DNA of 64,000 bases from Vanilla planifolia (Eukaryota > Streptophyta > Magnoliopsida > Asparagales > Orchidaceae): positions 31,238,670-31,302,669 of the forward strand of contig CM043872.1 in assembly GCA_023846275.1 (NCBI GenBank), read 5' to 3'. The number at the start of each line of letters is the position of its first letter. Within the stretch, counting starts at the first letter, position 1. Both the position numbers and the translations under genes were made by a program. Of this stretch, positions 1 through 7,900 are shown piece after piece. The notes beneath the pieces are model-generated. The model searched no databases. It saw nothing but the letters and a program-made list of their open reading frames with translations, and had not been told where the DNA came from.

Positions 1-282
1 ATATACGATAATATTTCTTTTAAGATTACCTTTTTATTTATATTTTTAAATAACAAAATTTTAAATAAGATTAGACTATATTTCTGCTAAAATAAAATAT
101 TCAAATGAATTTTTCTTCGTTCTCCATGTTATAAAAGTTAAATTAATATTTGATAAACTCTAATCATAAATATTTAAATTTGAAAAAAGGAAAAGTGATG
201 TGCTTTTTATACGCGGAGAATCCTACAATTAAGTCGCATAAGAATAGATATTATTATATTAAGCCGCTCCGCATATAACGCT

Positions 283-525
283 CTATGCGACCGTCCCTAA
301 ATTTGGCACCCGCTTCGATGGCAAATTTTCGCAGAAATCCATGATGGTTAGCCCACGCGTCTTACTGTTTTTTAGAGTCTGCATACATCTAATTATGCGG
401 TCATATGCATACAATTTATCTTTCGTACGTGCGGGACATACTATAAATAAATAGAAGTATTTTGGCAAAAGAATGAACGGCTGTAAATAAATATATATTT
501 TAATAACAATTATTGGGCATATCAT
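283..525 (-). CDS. 80-codon hypothetical ORF, probably not a real gene
   Basis: An ATG-to-stop frame of 80 codons lies in the CpG-containing island. The N-terminal third is hydrophobic (I, Y, L, F, P rich), mostly a translation of AT-rich DNA. Residues from about 31 on (starting PARTKDKLYAYDRIIRC) have a more protein-like mix with C, D, E, K and R residues. I recognise no domain. The frame is open in all 13 units, and the only change found is V73M in unit 13 (base 60128). Conservation is not evidence of selection here, because the non-coding parts of the unit are equally conserved. It could be a chance ORF or the remnant of a transposon-encoded protein. Confidence 0.15.
   Translation of the reverse strand: MICPIIVIKIYIYLQPFILLPKYFYLFIVCPARTKDKLYAYDRIIRCMQTLKNSKTRGLTIMDFCENLPSKRVPNLGTVA
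442..449 (+). promoter_or_regulatory. Possible TATA box (TATAAATA)
   Basis: TATAAATA follows gggacatac at the edge of the CpG-containing island and is a good match to the plant TATA consensus. It stands out somewhat because it abuts GC-containing sequence, but such strings are expected by chance in DNA this AT-rich. If used, transcription would run rightward toward the GC-rich pentamer block. No start-site or transcript evidence can be read from sequence alone. Confidence 0.12.
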
Positions 526-712
526 ATTAATTTTAGAGGGAAATTTGTAAGATAAATATAATCTGCTCTTATATAAACAATGATATTATCTTATTTAAAA
601 AAATAAAGCAATATTTACTATCTTATTTGAAAGAAATTATTCACAATAACAAATTAATTTTAATATTTTACAAAATGAAAAAATTATTTTTTAAAACTTT
701 TTAATTATATTT
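526..712. other. AT-rich spacer between island and GC block, unit 1
   Basis: This non-coding AT-rich stretch holds several subtype-defining sites. It reads gtaag, gatattatc, aaattaat and tacaaaatg in units 1-4. Units 6 and 8-13 carry gtgag, gatatcatc, aaatcaat and tagaaaatg. Units 5 and 7 combine gatatcatc with the other subtype A states. I see no gene or structured element in it. Confidence 0.6.
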
Positions 713-787
713 GGTCCGGTCCGGTCCGGTTCGATCCGGTCCGTTTCTGTCCGGTCCGGTCTGGGCTGGTTCGGTCTGCTCTGGTCT

Positions 788-814
788 GGGCTGGGCTGGC
801 TGGGCTGGGCTGGG
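788..814 (+). other. G-quadruplex-forming motif in GC block
   Basis: Five GGG tracts at 788, 793, 802, 807 and 812 are separated by loops of 2, 6, 2 and 2 nt (gggctgggct words). This satisfies the standard rule of four G3 tracts with loops of 1-7 nt. The motif is intact in all units, at 5785, 10782, 15780, 20776, 25744, 30744, 35707, 40687, 45667, 50670, 55652 and 60632. Quadruplex formation in the cell is inference. Confidence 0.6.
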
Positions 815-841
815 CTCGGTCGCTGATATGTGCTGGCCTGG

Positions 842-874
842 TCTGTCCGACCTGGCCCGGCCCGCCTGGCCTGG
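842..874. repeat. 33-bp segment absent from units 5 and 7
   Basis: This segment is present in units 1-4, 6 and 8-13 and missing from units 5 and 7. It lies between two perfect 12-bp direct repeats, ctggcctggtct at 833-844 and 866-877, exactly 33 bp apart. Loss by slippage or recombination between these repeats explains the deletion precisely, leaving one repeat copy. Confidence 0.85.
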
Positions 875-1060
875 TCTTGCCATGTCTGGGTTGGGTCCGT
901 CCGGCCTGTCGAACGTGGTGGATTGGATCCGGGATTGTGGCTATGCATGGTCCGGTCCGGTCCGGTCCATTCCGGTTCGGTCCGGCCCGATCCGGTCCGG
1001 TCCCTTCCGGTCCGGTCCGGCCCAGTTCGGTTCGGCCCGGTCCATTCCGGTCCGCTCTGG

Positions 1061-2340
1061 TTTTTTAAAATATAAATTTAAAAAATTTTATTATTTCTAA
1101 ATAAAAATTAAGATTTTAAATTATTAAAAAAATAAATAAAAAATAAAAAATATATCATACTGAAAAATCGAAACACTAAAAATATGTAAAATGAACGATT
1201 ATTTTTAATAGTTATTTGCATTATTGAATTATCAAAAAGGTATTTATTATAATTTTATTACATTTAATTGTTAAATTATTTTTTTTTTATATTTTGATAT
1301 CATGTTAATTTACAATTTCATTTATTGTATTGAATTTTTATTATTTATGTAAAAGTTTTATTAAAGATGTAAAGTTTTTTTTAAATTAGGTAATAAATAA
1401 GGTTTTTATTATAGATATTTATATATAAAAGAGGCAAAAAAATTAATGAATAAGAAATTTTAATTTAAAATTAGTTTTTTAAAATAGATATTTAATAATT
1501 AATGTTATCTATTTAAATAGTTTTTTATATAATTTTTAATCAAATATAAAATTGAATAGTGATTGGGTTTCTAATTAAACCTATTCAATTCTTTTTAAAT
1601 GCTCTTTTTATGTATATGTAATATATTGTATAAAATAGATAGTAATGTTATTTTTGAGAAATTTTGAAAGTTTATTTAATGATTGAGGCAATTTATGTAA
1701 CTTTGCTCGACCCTATTAGATTAGGATCTAAAATAATTTGATCTCGTGAGGTGAGCGAGACAAGATTAAAACAAATATGATTACTTATGCTATATTATAA
1801 TGTATTATATATATTTTTAAAATATTATTTTTATTTTCTTATTTTTAATGATTTTTTTTAAACTATTAAGTCTTTAATTTTATGTATACTTATGGTACGA
1901 TTATTTAATAATATCGAAAAGTAAATTCTTTTTATATCTCATTTAATTTAATGATATTGAGTAAATATGTTTCGATATTGATTTTTAAAATTATATTTTA
2001 TAATTTAAGATATTATTTTTCTAAATTAAAATATTTGTTTGATTTTTGTAAATAAGAAATATCTATTTATGTGAAATTTATTTTGTTTTTTAGGTTTTTG
2101 TATTTTTGTTGTGAATAAAATAATATATTTGAAATTTTGATTGTTACATGCAACATTTTAATTGGGGAAGATCTTTAAACTTAAGAGTGAAGAGGTATTT
2201 AATTTTTTTTATTATAATATTTTAGTATGTTATTGTTTAAATTTTTTTTTACACATTTGTTATCATATCATGTGTTTATTTTTTAAAAGATAATGTTTTA
2301 TAGTATTATAGAATGTTAAAATAGATAAAATAAATTTATT
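1061..2340. other. AT-rich stretch without recognisable gene, unit 1
   Basis: This is very AT-rich DNA with many stops in all frames and long T and A runs. Some runs vary in length between units: the T run near 1273, the T run in gatgtaaagttttttt (8 in unit 1, 9 in units 2-4), and the run near 1853. A small less AT-rich patch at about 1705-1770 contains ctcgaccctattagattagg and gatctcgtgaggtgagcgag. The only clear structure is the hairpin at 1550-1590. I see no gene, RNA gene or transposon end. Confidence 0.6.
1550..1590. repeat. Inverted repeat with perfect 10-bp arms
   Basis: aattgaatag at 1550-1559 is the exact reverse complement of ctattcaatt at 1581-1590, with a 21-nt loop. Inside the loop ggttt can also pair with aaacc, partly in competition with the outer arm. 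The arrangement recurs in the other units. It is too AT-rich for a stable RNA hairpin and lacks a following T-run in proper position, so I do not call it a terminator. Confidence 0.5.
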
Positions 2341-2385
2341 TATATGAAAAAAAGATAAAATAATAATAATAATAAATAATACTAA

Positions 2386-2454
2386 GATGATGATGATGAT
2401 GATGATGATAATTAGGATGATGATGACGATAACAATGATAATGATAATGATAAC
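2386..2454 (+). repeat. GAT/AAT trinucleotide microsatellite, long allele (unit 1)
   Basis: Eight GAT triplets (2386-2409), then aattag, then a mixed GAT/GAC/AAC/AAT run to 2454. It is preceded by a TAA/AAT run at about 2359-2380. This 69-bp allele is found in units 1-7 and 10. Units 8, 9, 11, 12 and 13 have a 48-bp allele lacking 21 bp. Confidence 0.85.
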
Positions 2455-2520
2455 ATTATAGTGAATATTAAGATTTTAAAAACAATTATATAATTTTACG
2501 ATATCTCGAAGCCTCAGATA

Positions 2521-2564
2521 GTTGAGGAACTCAACGAAAACTTCATAGATCTTAAGAGATCTAT
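2521..2564 (+). other. Cluster of short perfect hairpins
   Basis: gttgag-gaa-ctcaac (2521-2535) has 6-bp arms and a 3-nt loop. atagatct-taag-agatctat (2545-2564) has 8-bp arms and a 4-nt loop. The first competes with cctca (2512-2516) pairing to tgagg (2524-2528), so two alternative folds exist. It overlaps the possible decayed frame. A function as RNA is not supported by anything else in view. Confidence 0.35.
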
Positions 2565-2663
2565 TATAGATATTAAGTTATATGATTAGATATTTGATTT
2601 ATTTTAAGAGAATAAGTCCAAAGAAATTAGAGATCTTAGAATTCGGAGTGTAGGGGATTGTGG

Positions 2664-2914
2664 TTTAAGGGATAAGGGATAAGGAACAACAGATTAGAGA
2701 TTAAGAATAAAGAGAGATTTTATGAAGTTTAAGATTAGGGACTAGAGGATTGGAGATTAGTGATTTAAGGATTAAAGAATAGAGATTAAGGATTAGATAT
2801 AAATGATTAGGGATTAGGGATTTGGGATTAGGTGTTAAGGATTATAGATTAGGGATTAGGTATTAAGGATTATGAATTAGGGATTAAGGATTACGGATTA
2901 GAGATTTGGGATTA
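2664..2914 (+). repeat. Degenerate GATTAGG-like heptamer block, unit 1
   Basis: About 250 bp built from variants of ggattag, ggattaa, gggatta and agagatta, usually 7-8 nt apart, including runs such as gattagggattagggattt. Locally the register is GATTAGG, i.e. ATTAGGG, one base from the plant telomere heptamer TTTAGGG. It may be a degenerate interstitial telomere-like tract or an unrelated short-period repeat. It is strongly purine-plus-T on this strand and nearly free of C. All units carry it at constant length (251 bp). Confidence 0.75.
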
Positions 2915-3444
2915 TGTTGTTTTTAAATATTTTATACTATTGTCAAAAATAGGTTCAATTGTCTTTAATACTTAAAAAATTTTCTTGATAATTATCACAG
3001 AGTATTTGTTTTATTTTATAGTTTGCATAATTTTTTTCATATTTGTAACTAGAATTAAATAACTTGTCAATATATGAGGCTAACAAAATATCAATTTTTT
3101 CGTTCATAATTATTGTAATATTCACATATTCTAAAACCGTTTATCATTTTTTATATTTTTTATATATAATATAATATGTGAATTATGTAGATGATAACCC
3201 CAAAAAATTGTGATATTTTAGGAGAAAGTTTGTTTTAATTGGCTCACCATTTGTCTTGATATTTGACGTTTGTTTAATTTAATAATATGTGACCAAAGTA
3301 AAAGTATTGTCATTATTGACGACTAGTAAAAAATACGTGCATTGTGAGTTTCATTTTTTTTTGTTTTCTTTTTTAAATTACAAAACCAATAAATAAAAAA
3401 TGTTATATGTTTTACATTACTTTTGATTTTATGTGTATAATCAA

Positions 3445-3461
3445 TTTTTTTTAAAAAAAAA
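3445..3461. repeat. T8A9/T9A8 homopolymer junction
   Basis: Units 1-4, 6, 8 and 10 read T8A9; units 5, 7, 9, 11, 12 and 13 read T9A8. The total length stays 17, so this is a single A/T substitution at the junction rather than slippage. It is therefore a usable unit marker. Confidence 0.8.
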
Positions 3462-3617
3462 TATAAAATAGATAACATTAATATTTATACATTTCACTAA
3501 TTCATGATAAATACAAAAATTTAGATAAATAAATTTAATTGTAAATTTTGTTTTCTTCTTGATACACTTCATACTAGCTATTATTGTTGAAATAATTGTG
3601 ATAGAAAATATATTTTT

Positions 3618-3642
3618 AAAAAATTTAAAAAAATTTAAAAAA
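3618..3642. other. Phased A-tracts (possible curved DNA)
   Basis: Three A-tracts, at 3618-3623, 3627-3633 and 3637-3642, each separated by ttt, start 9-10 bp apart, close to one helical turn. Such phasing is associated with intrinsic DNA curvature, though in DNA this AT-rich it may be incidental. Confidence 0.4.
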
Positions 3643-3891
3643 TTCTAACTTAAATGAATTTATTAGTTTAAAAATGTTTTATAAAATAAAATTAAGTTAG
3701 TAGAGTCAATTTATTTTTTAAAAATAAATAATATGATTATATTACATAATTTTCAAGATTATATTATTATAAAACTGTAATTTTTTTACTTAGCATATTA
3801 TATATTGATACAACATATATTATATTTGGTTTCTATGTCTTAAACATAAATTATAATATATAATAGTTAATACATACTATATTTTTTATAA

Positions 3892-4059
3892 ATAAATTTA
3901 ATCATTAAAATTATTTTCATTGCATATATTTTATGTCTTCTTTATTTTATTAAGAATAATAGTGATTCAAAAGAACAACAAGAAAAATCTAATATAAATA
4001 AATTAAAAAAACTTTTAAAAATAAATGAATTGATTAACAAAGAATATTTTGAAAAATAA
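3892..4059 (+). other. 55-codon frame with membrane-like and SHOCT-like parts
   Basis: Between TAA at 3889 and TAA at 4057 the frame is open for 55 codons and contains no ATG. Residues 4-20 are strongly hydrophobic (IIKIIFIAYILCLLYFI), like a membrane segment. A polar linker follows (KNNSDSKEQQEKSN), then LKKLLKINELINKEYFEK, which resembles the short SHOCT helix-turn-helix found at the C-terminus of many small bacterial membrane proteins. AT-rich DNA readily produces I/L/F/K/N/E codons, so coincidence is likely. No start codon or upstream signal supports expression. Confidence 0.12.
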
Positions 4060-4669
4060 ATATTATTTTACTACTTTTCTCAACAAATATAATGACAAAA
4101 TATTTGTGAGAAACTATCTATACACATATCAATAATTAGTTTTAGGAATTTTTTATAATGAAAATCTCTTTTTCTTCATGTGAATTATTCCTGAAGTTTT
4201 AGAAATTATATTATGTTTGATGGTTAAAAAAAGTTATGAAAATTATCGGATATATTTATGAATTTAAGATTCAATTGTAGTTAATATATTTAAAAAGTCA
4301 TTATCAAAGGATATTAATAAAGACCACTGTACATACATTTTATCGTTTTTTTTAATTTAACTAAATAATCGATTAAAATTTAAAGAAAACTATAAATATT
4401 ATGACCAATTTTTTATATTTTTATCGTGATCTAATTTACAAAATTTCTTAAGTAAAATTACCCTTGTCGATTGTCTAATGATTTAGTAAGTATAATTGTA
4501 TTATCAAAAAAAAAAATTCTACACGATTTTTTGGGCAACTTTTAGTGTGTTATTAAATTAGTTTTTTTTATATTATGATATCGTGTTAGTCTCTAATTCT
4601 AACTATTGTATTTAGTTTTCGTTATAAATCTCCCATATTTTCAAATTTTTATTTTTTTTCCTCTAAATA

Positions 4670-4682
4670 ATATATATATATA
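4670..4682. repeat. TA dinucleotide microsatellite
   Basis: A short alternating AT run followed by catatatt. It is one dinucleotide longer in units 10 (about 49555) and 11 (about 54537) than elsewhere, which explains the 2-bp length difference between units 11 and 12. Confidence 0.7.
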
Positions 4683-4972
4683 CATATATTAATTTAGTTA
4701 ATTTTTAATATTAAAATACAAAGGTACAATTATATTATATGATCGATATACAAACTAATATACACTCTTTACTTTTAATATATGTAAGAAATTTTAAATT
4801 TTTTGATTTTAAAATAAAACATTGAACTAATAAATAATTAAAATAGGTATTTATCATAATACTTTGATTTAATATTCAAAGTAGAAAAAATAAAAAAATA
4901 TGAGTATATATAAATATATTTTTTATTTTTCAATTAATATTTTAGGATTTTATTTTTAAAATAAAAAATAAT

Positions 4973-7900
4973 ATATACGATAATATTTCTTTTAAGATTA
5001 CCTTTTTATTTATATTTTTAAATAACAAAATTTTAAATAAGATTAGACTATATTTCTGCTAAAATAAAATATTCAAATGAATTTTTCTTCGTTCTCCATG
5101 TTATAAAAGTTAAATTAATATTTGATAAACTCTAATCATAAATATTTAAATTTGAAAAAAGGAAAAGTGATGTGCTTTTTATACGCGGAGAATCCTACAA
5201 TTAAGTCGCATAAGAATAGATATTATTATATTAAGCCGCTCCGCATATAACGCTCTATGCGACCGTCCCTAAATTTGGCACCCGCTTCGATGGCAAATTT
5301 TCGCAGAAATCCATGATGGTTAGCCCACGCGTCTTACTGTTTTTTAGAGTCTGCATACATCTAATTATGCGGTCATATGCATACAATTTATCTTTCGTAC
5401 GTGCGGGACATACTATAAATAAATAGAAGTATTTTGGCAAAAGAATGAACGGCTGTAAATAAATATATATTTTAATAACAATTATTGGGCATATCATATT
5501 AATTTTAGAGGGAAATTTGTAAGATAAATATAATCTGCTCTTATATAAACAATGATATTATCTTATTTAAAAAAATAAAGCAATATTTACTATCTTATTT
5601 GAAAGAAATTATTCACAATAACAAATTAATTTTAATATTTTACAAAATGAAAAAATTATTTTTTAAAACTTTTTAATTATATTTGGTCCGGTCCGGTCCG
5701 GTTCGATCCGGTCCGTTTCTGTCCGGTTCGATCCGGTCCGTTTCTGTCCGGTCCGGTCTGGGCTGGTTCGGTCTGCTCTGGTCTGGGCTGGGCTGGCTGG
5801 GCTGGGCTGGGCTCGGTCGCTGATATGTGCTGGCCTGGTCTGTCCGACCTGGCCCGGCCCGCCTGGCCTGGTCTTGCCATGTCTGGGTTGGGTCCGTCCG
5901 GCCTGTCGAACGTGGTGGATTGGATCCGGGATTGTGGCTATGCATGGTCCGGTCCGGTCCGGTCCATTCCGGTTCGGTCCGGCCCGATCCGGTCCGGTCC
6001 CTTCCGGTCCGGTCCGGCCCAGTTCGGTTCGGCCCGGTCCATTCCGGTCCGCTCTGGTTTTTTAAAATATAAATTTAAAAAATTTTATTATTTCTAAATA
6101 AAAATTAAGATTTTAAATTATTAAAAAAATAAATAAAAAATAAAAAATATATCATACTGAAAAATCGAAACACTAAAAATATGTAAAATGAACGATTATT
6201 TTTAATAGTTATTTGCATTATTGAATTATCAAAAAGGTATTTATTATAATTTTATTACATTTAATTGTTAAATTATTTTTTTTTTATATTTTGATATCAT
6301 GTTAATTTACAATTTCATTTATTGTATTGAATTTTTATTATTTATGTAAAAGTTTTATTAAAGATGTAAAGTTTTTTTTTAAATTAGGTAATAAATAAGG
6401 TTTTTATTATAGATATTTATATATAAAAGAGGCAAAAAAATTAATGAATAAGAAATTTTAATTTAAAATTAGTTTTTTAAAATAGATATTTAATAATTAA
6501 TGTTATCTATTTAAATAGTTTTTTATATAATTTTTAATCAAATATAAAATTGAATAGTGATTGGGTTTCTAATTAAACCTATTCAATTCTTTTTAAATGC
6601 TCTTTTTATGTATATGTAATATATTGTATAAAATAGATAGTAATGTTATTTTTGAGAAATTTTGAAAGTTTATTTAATGATTGAGGCAATTTATGTAACT
6701 TTGCTCGACCCTATTAGATTAGGATCTAAAATAATTTGATCTCGTGAGGTGAGCGAGACAAGATTAAAACAAATATGATTACTTATGCTATATTATAATG
6801 TATTATATATATTTTTAAAATATTATTTTTATTTTCTTATTTTTAATGATTTTTTTAAACTATTAAGTCTTTAATTTTATGTATACTTATGGTACGATTA
6901 TTTAATAATATCGAAAAGTAAATTCTTTTTATATCTCATTTAATTTAATGATATTGAGTAAATATGTTTCGATATTGATTTTTAAAATTATATTTTATAA
7001 TTTAAGATATTATTTTTCTAAATTAAAATATTTGTTTGATTTTTGTAAATAAGAAATATCTATTTATGTGAAATTTATTTTGTTTTTTAGGTTTTTGTAT
7101 TTTTGTTGTGAATAAAATAATATATTTGAAATTTTGATTGTTACATGCAACATTTTAATTGGGGAAGATCTTTAAACTTAAGAGTGAAGAGGTATTTAAT
7201 TTTTTTTATTATAATATTTTAGTATGTTATTGTTTAAATTTTTTTTTACACATTTGTTATCATATCATGTGTTTATTTTTTAAAAGATAATGTTTTATAG
7301 TATTATAGAATGTTAAAATAGATAAAATAAATTTATTTATATGAAAAAAAGATAAAATAATAATAATAATAAATAATACTAAGATGATGATGATGATGAT
7401 GATGATAATTAGGATGATGATGACGATAACAATGATAATGATAATGATAACATTATAGTGAATATTAAGATTTTAAAAACAATTATATAATTTTACGATA
7501 TCTCGAAGCCTCAGATAGTTGAGGAACTCAACGAAAACTTCATAGATCTTAAGAGATCTATTATAGATATTAAGTTATATGATTAGATATTTGATTTATT
7601 TTAAGAGAATAAGTCCAAAGAAATTAGAGATCTTAGAATTCGGAGTGTAGGGGATTGTGGTTTAAGGGATAAGGGATAAGGAACAACAGATTAGAGATTA
7701 AGAATAAAGAGAGATTTTATGAAGTTTAAGATTAGGGACTAGAGGATTGGAGATTAGTGATTTAAGGATTAAAGAATAGAGATTAAGGATTAGATATAAA
7801 TGATTAGGGATTAGGGATTTGGGATTAGGTGTTAAGGATTATAGATTAGGGATTAGGTATTAAGGATTATGAATTAGGGATTAAGGATTACGGATTAGAG

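Larger units (their letters stand above)
196..525. other. Moderate-GC, CpG-containing island of unit 1
   Basis: This stretch is clearly less AT-rich than its flanks and keeps well over a dozen CpG sites in about 300 bp, while the surrounding AT-rich DNA has very few. It contains several inverted motifs: gcggag (213-218) with ctccgc (267-272), gtcgcata (233-240) with tatgcgac (284-291), and cgcata/tatgcg around an 8-nt loop (270-289). Repeated short GCGAC/GCGG motifs in both orientations resemble subterminal repeats of CACTA-type or Mutator-like transposons, but no terminal inverted repeats or transposase are visible, so this is only a suggestion. The island is conserved in every unit. Confidence 0.5.
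713..1060. repeat. GC-rich degenerate pentanucleotide block, unit 1 (348 bp)
   Basis: By eye roughly two thirds GC, this block sits abruptly between AT-rich flanks: tttaattatattt on the left and ttttttaaaatataaa on the right. It reads as a degenerate 5-bp repeat: GGTCC, GGTTC, GGTCT, GGGCT and GGCCC words in long runs. The plus strand has very little A, so strand asymmetry is strong. A non-pentamer core (about 911-949, containing gtggtggattggatccggga) separates a left and a right pentamer arm. Proline/arginine- or serine/glycine-rich ORFs on both strands are by-products of the 5-bp period, which cycles all three frames without making stops. This unit has one copy of the 25-bp ttcgatccgg element; all others have two. 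Confidence 0.9.
2386..2682 (+). pseudogene. Possible decayed acidic reading frame
   Basis: Reading the GAT triplets as Asp gives one frame that continues without a shift for about 98 codons to the TAA at 2680. It has four internal stops: TAG 2413, TAA at about 2491, TAG 2587 and TAA 2605. The Asp/Asn-rich start is followed by a segment with a protein-like mix of charged and hydrophobic residues (2500-2586, starting DISKPQIVEELNENF), then IFDLF and ENKSKEIRDLRIR. The TAG and TAA stops could each derive from Gln codons by one C-to-T change, which would fit decay of a methylated gene, but this is speculative. I recognise no family. Chance is a real alternative: the long, uninterrupted part is only 29 codons. 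Confidence 0.2.
1..4972. repeat. Unit 1 (reference unit, subtype A, 4972 bp)
   Basis: This unit is used as the reference for internal positions. It carries the subtype A markers gatattatctt (about 580), aaaactttttaatt before the GC block, and ataaattataatat (about 3850). It is the only unit with a single copy of the 25-bp element starting ttcgatccgg in the GC block, which accounts for its being 25 bp shorter than unit 2. It has a full-length GAT tract. Since the window begins here, the array probably continues upstream. Confidence 0.95.
2915..4972. other. AT-rich stretch without recognisable gene, unit 1
   Basis: Long AT-rich tail of the unit. It contains a T8A9 homopolymer pair (3445-3461; T9A8 in units 5, 7, 9, 11, 12 and 13), phased A-tracts (3618-3642), a 55-codon frame without ATG (3892-4059), an A11 run near 4506 (shorter in later units) and a TA microsatellite (4670-4682; two bases longer in units 10 and 11). 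Two TGACG words (3264 and 3317) are 53 bp apart, too far for an as-1 element. No gene, RNA gene or transposon terminus is evident. Confidence 0.6.

Noticed and set aside
28-45. Yeast-type origin consensus match (atttatatttt)
   Set aside because: Such AT-only matches occur many times by chance in this composition and the organism is unlikely to be a yeast.
691-1100. Long ORFs on both strands across the GC-rich block (Pro/Arg/Asp/Thr-rich on minus, Ser/Gly/Pro/Val/Arg-rich on plus), repeated in every unit
   Set aside because: A 5-bp repeat without stop words is open in several frames on both strands at once. The translations are simple-sequence artefacts with no domain, and indels between units shift them freely.
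2093-2195. Exon-like segment between ttttttag and gaggtattt
   Set aside because: Acceptor-like and donor-like strings are expected by chance in T-rich DNA, and the interval has stops in the frames examined.
2359-2454. CRISPR-like array in the regular GAT/TAA run
   Set aside because: It is a plain trinucleotide microsatellite with no spacers.
3264-3321. Two TGACG words as an as-1-like promoter element
   Set aside because: They are 53 bp apart, whereas as-1 elements have closely spaced pairs; no TATA box sits at a fitting distance with a gene downstream.
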